Part shown: in pieces, positions 63,807 through 64,000 of the stretch
How the letters are laid out: every line of letters begins with the position of its first letter
How positions within the stretch are numbered: position 1 is the stretch's first letter
DNA from: Branchiostoma floridae
Lineage: Eukaryota; Chordata; Leptocardii; Amphioxiformes; Branchiostomatidae
Reading direction: 5' to 3'
DNA: 64,000 nucleotides
Assembly (NCBI RefSeq): GCF_000003815.2
Contig: NC_049991.1
Coordinates: 13,468,762 to 13,532,761 of the forward strand
The notes under the pieces: model-generated
Seen by the model: only the letters and a program-made list of their open reading frames with translations
Databases searched by the model: none
What the model was told of the DNA's origin: nothing
Translations under genes and position numbers: made by a program

Positions 63807-64000
63807 TACTTCATGTTTGGGACTGTAATGTTAGCAGAGACACCTAGCTGCAGTACAAAATAGAACCAACCAGTCAGTATTGCCCTGAGGAACGTGACAG
63901 ATGTCAGTAAAACATCAGCTGTGACTGTGTACTAGTAAATAACATGTATCTTGGCTGTACACAAAGAAACTTGTTATACTCAAAGAAAAACAGAAGATCT

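Overview
The window is eukaryotic nuclear DNA from an animal. Genes are sparse and split by introns with GT-AG (and one AT-AC type) splice signals. Most of the sequence is AT-rich intron or intergenic DNA full of short palindromic DNA transposons (MITEs) and tandem repeats. An invertebrate chordate, most likely an amphioxus (Branchiostoma), is my best guess, from the repeat style (many TACATGTA-rich palindromes), the TREX and T-type channel genes, and the overall architecture. That guess is inference.

Three protein-coding loci are supported, all on the minus strand. (1) 41,190-41,620 is the first coding exon of a T-type (Cav3, CACNA1G/H/I-like) voltage-gated calcium channel. It ends in what looks like a perfect U12-type AT-AC 5' splice site. 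Everything to its left (1-41,189) then lies downstream in the gene and is most simply read as a very long intron 1; no further channel exon was recognised there. (2) TREX-A, 46,410-49,118, and (3) TREX-B, 60,976-62,191, are two intact, closely related three-exon genes for DnaQ-type 3'-to-5' exonucleases of the TREX1/TREX2 family. Their exon lengths and intron phases are identical, so they are a duplicated pair about 12 kb apart.

Layout: 1-41 kb is intron-like DNA with a mosaic of repeats. These include a diverged tandem array at 12.3-13.2 kb split by a MITE, a diverged array at 18.2-19.3 kb, a mariner-type element with 160-bp inverted ends at 20.46-21.40 kb, a palindromic MITE at 21.6 kb, three copies of one MITE family at 22-25.5 kb, a near-perfect hairpin at 30.96 kb, a pogo/Tigger-like element at 34.04-35.15 kb and a MITE at 36.9 kb. 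41.2-42.5 kb is the CpG-rich 5' end of the channel gene. 45.4-46.2 kb has two tandem arrays. 46.4-49.1 kb is TREX-A. 50.4-60.7 kb is a transposon-rich island bounded by two inverted copies of one minisatellite. It contains a broken THAP/DDE transposase (52.2-53.1 kb), a MITE, and a 4.1-kb composite element (55.38-59.52 kb) built largely from a 115-bp array and a roughly 141-170-bp array. 61-62.2 kb is TREX-B, with a promoter-like CRE/ETS/IRF cluster near 62.88 kb. A pogo-like MITE with a long palindrome lies at 63.4-63.8 kb.

The channel gene and the TREX genes have no obvious functional link. The TREX pair would act in degrading cytosolic or nuclear DNA 3' ends.
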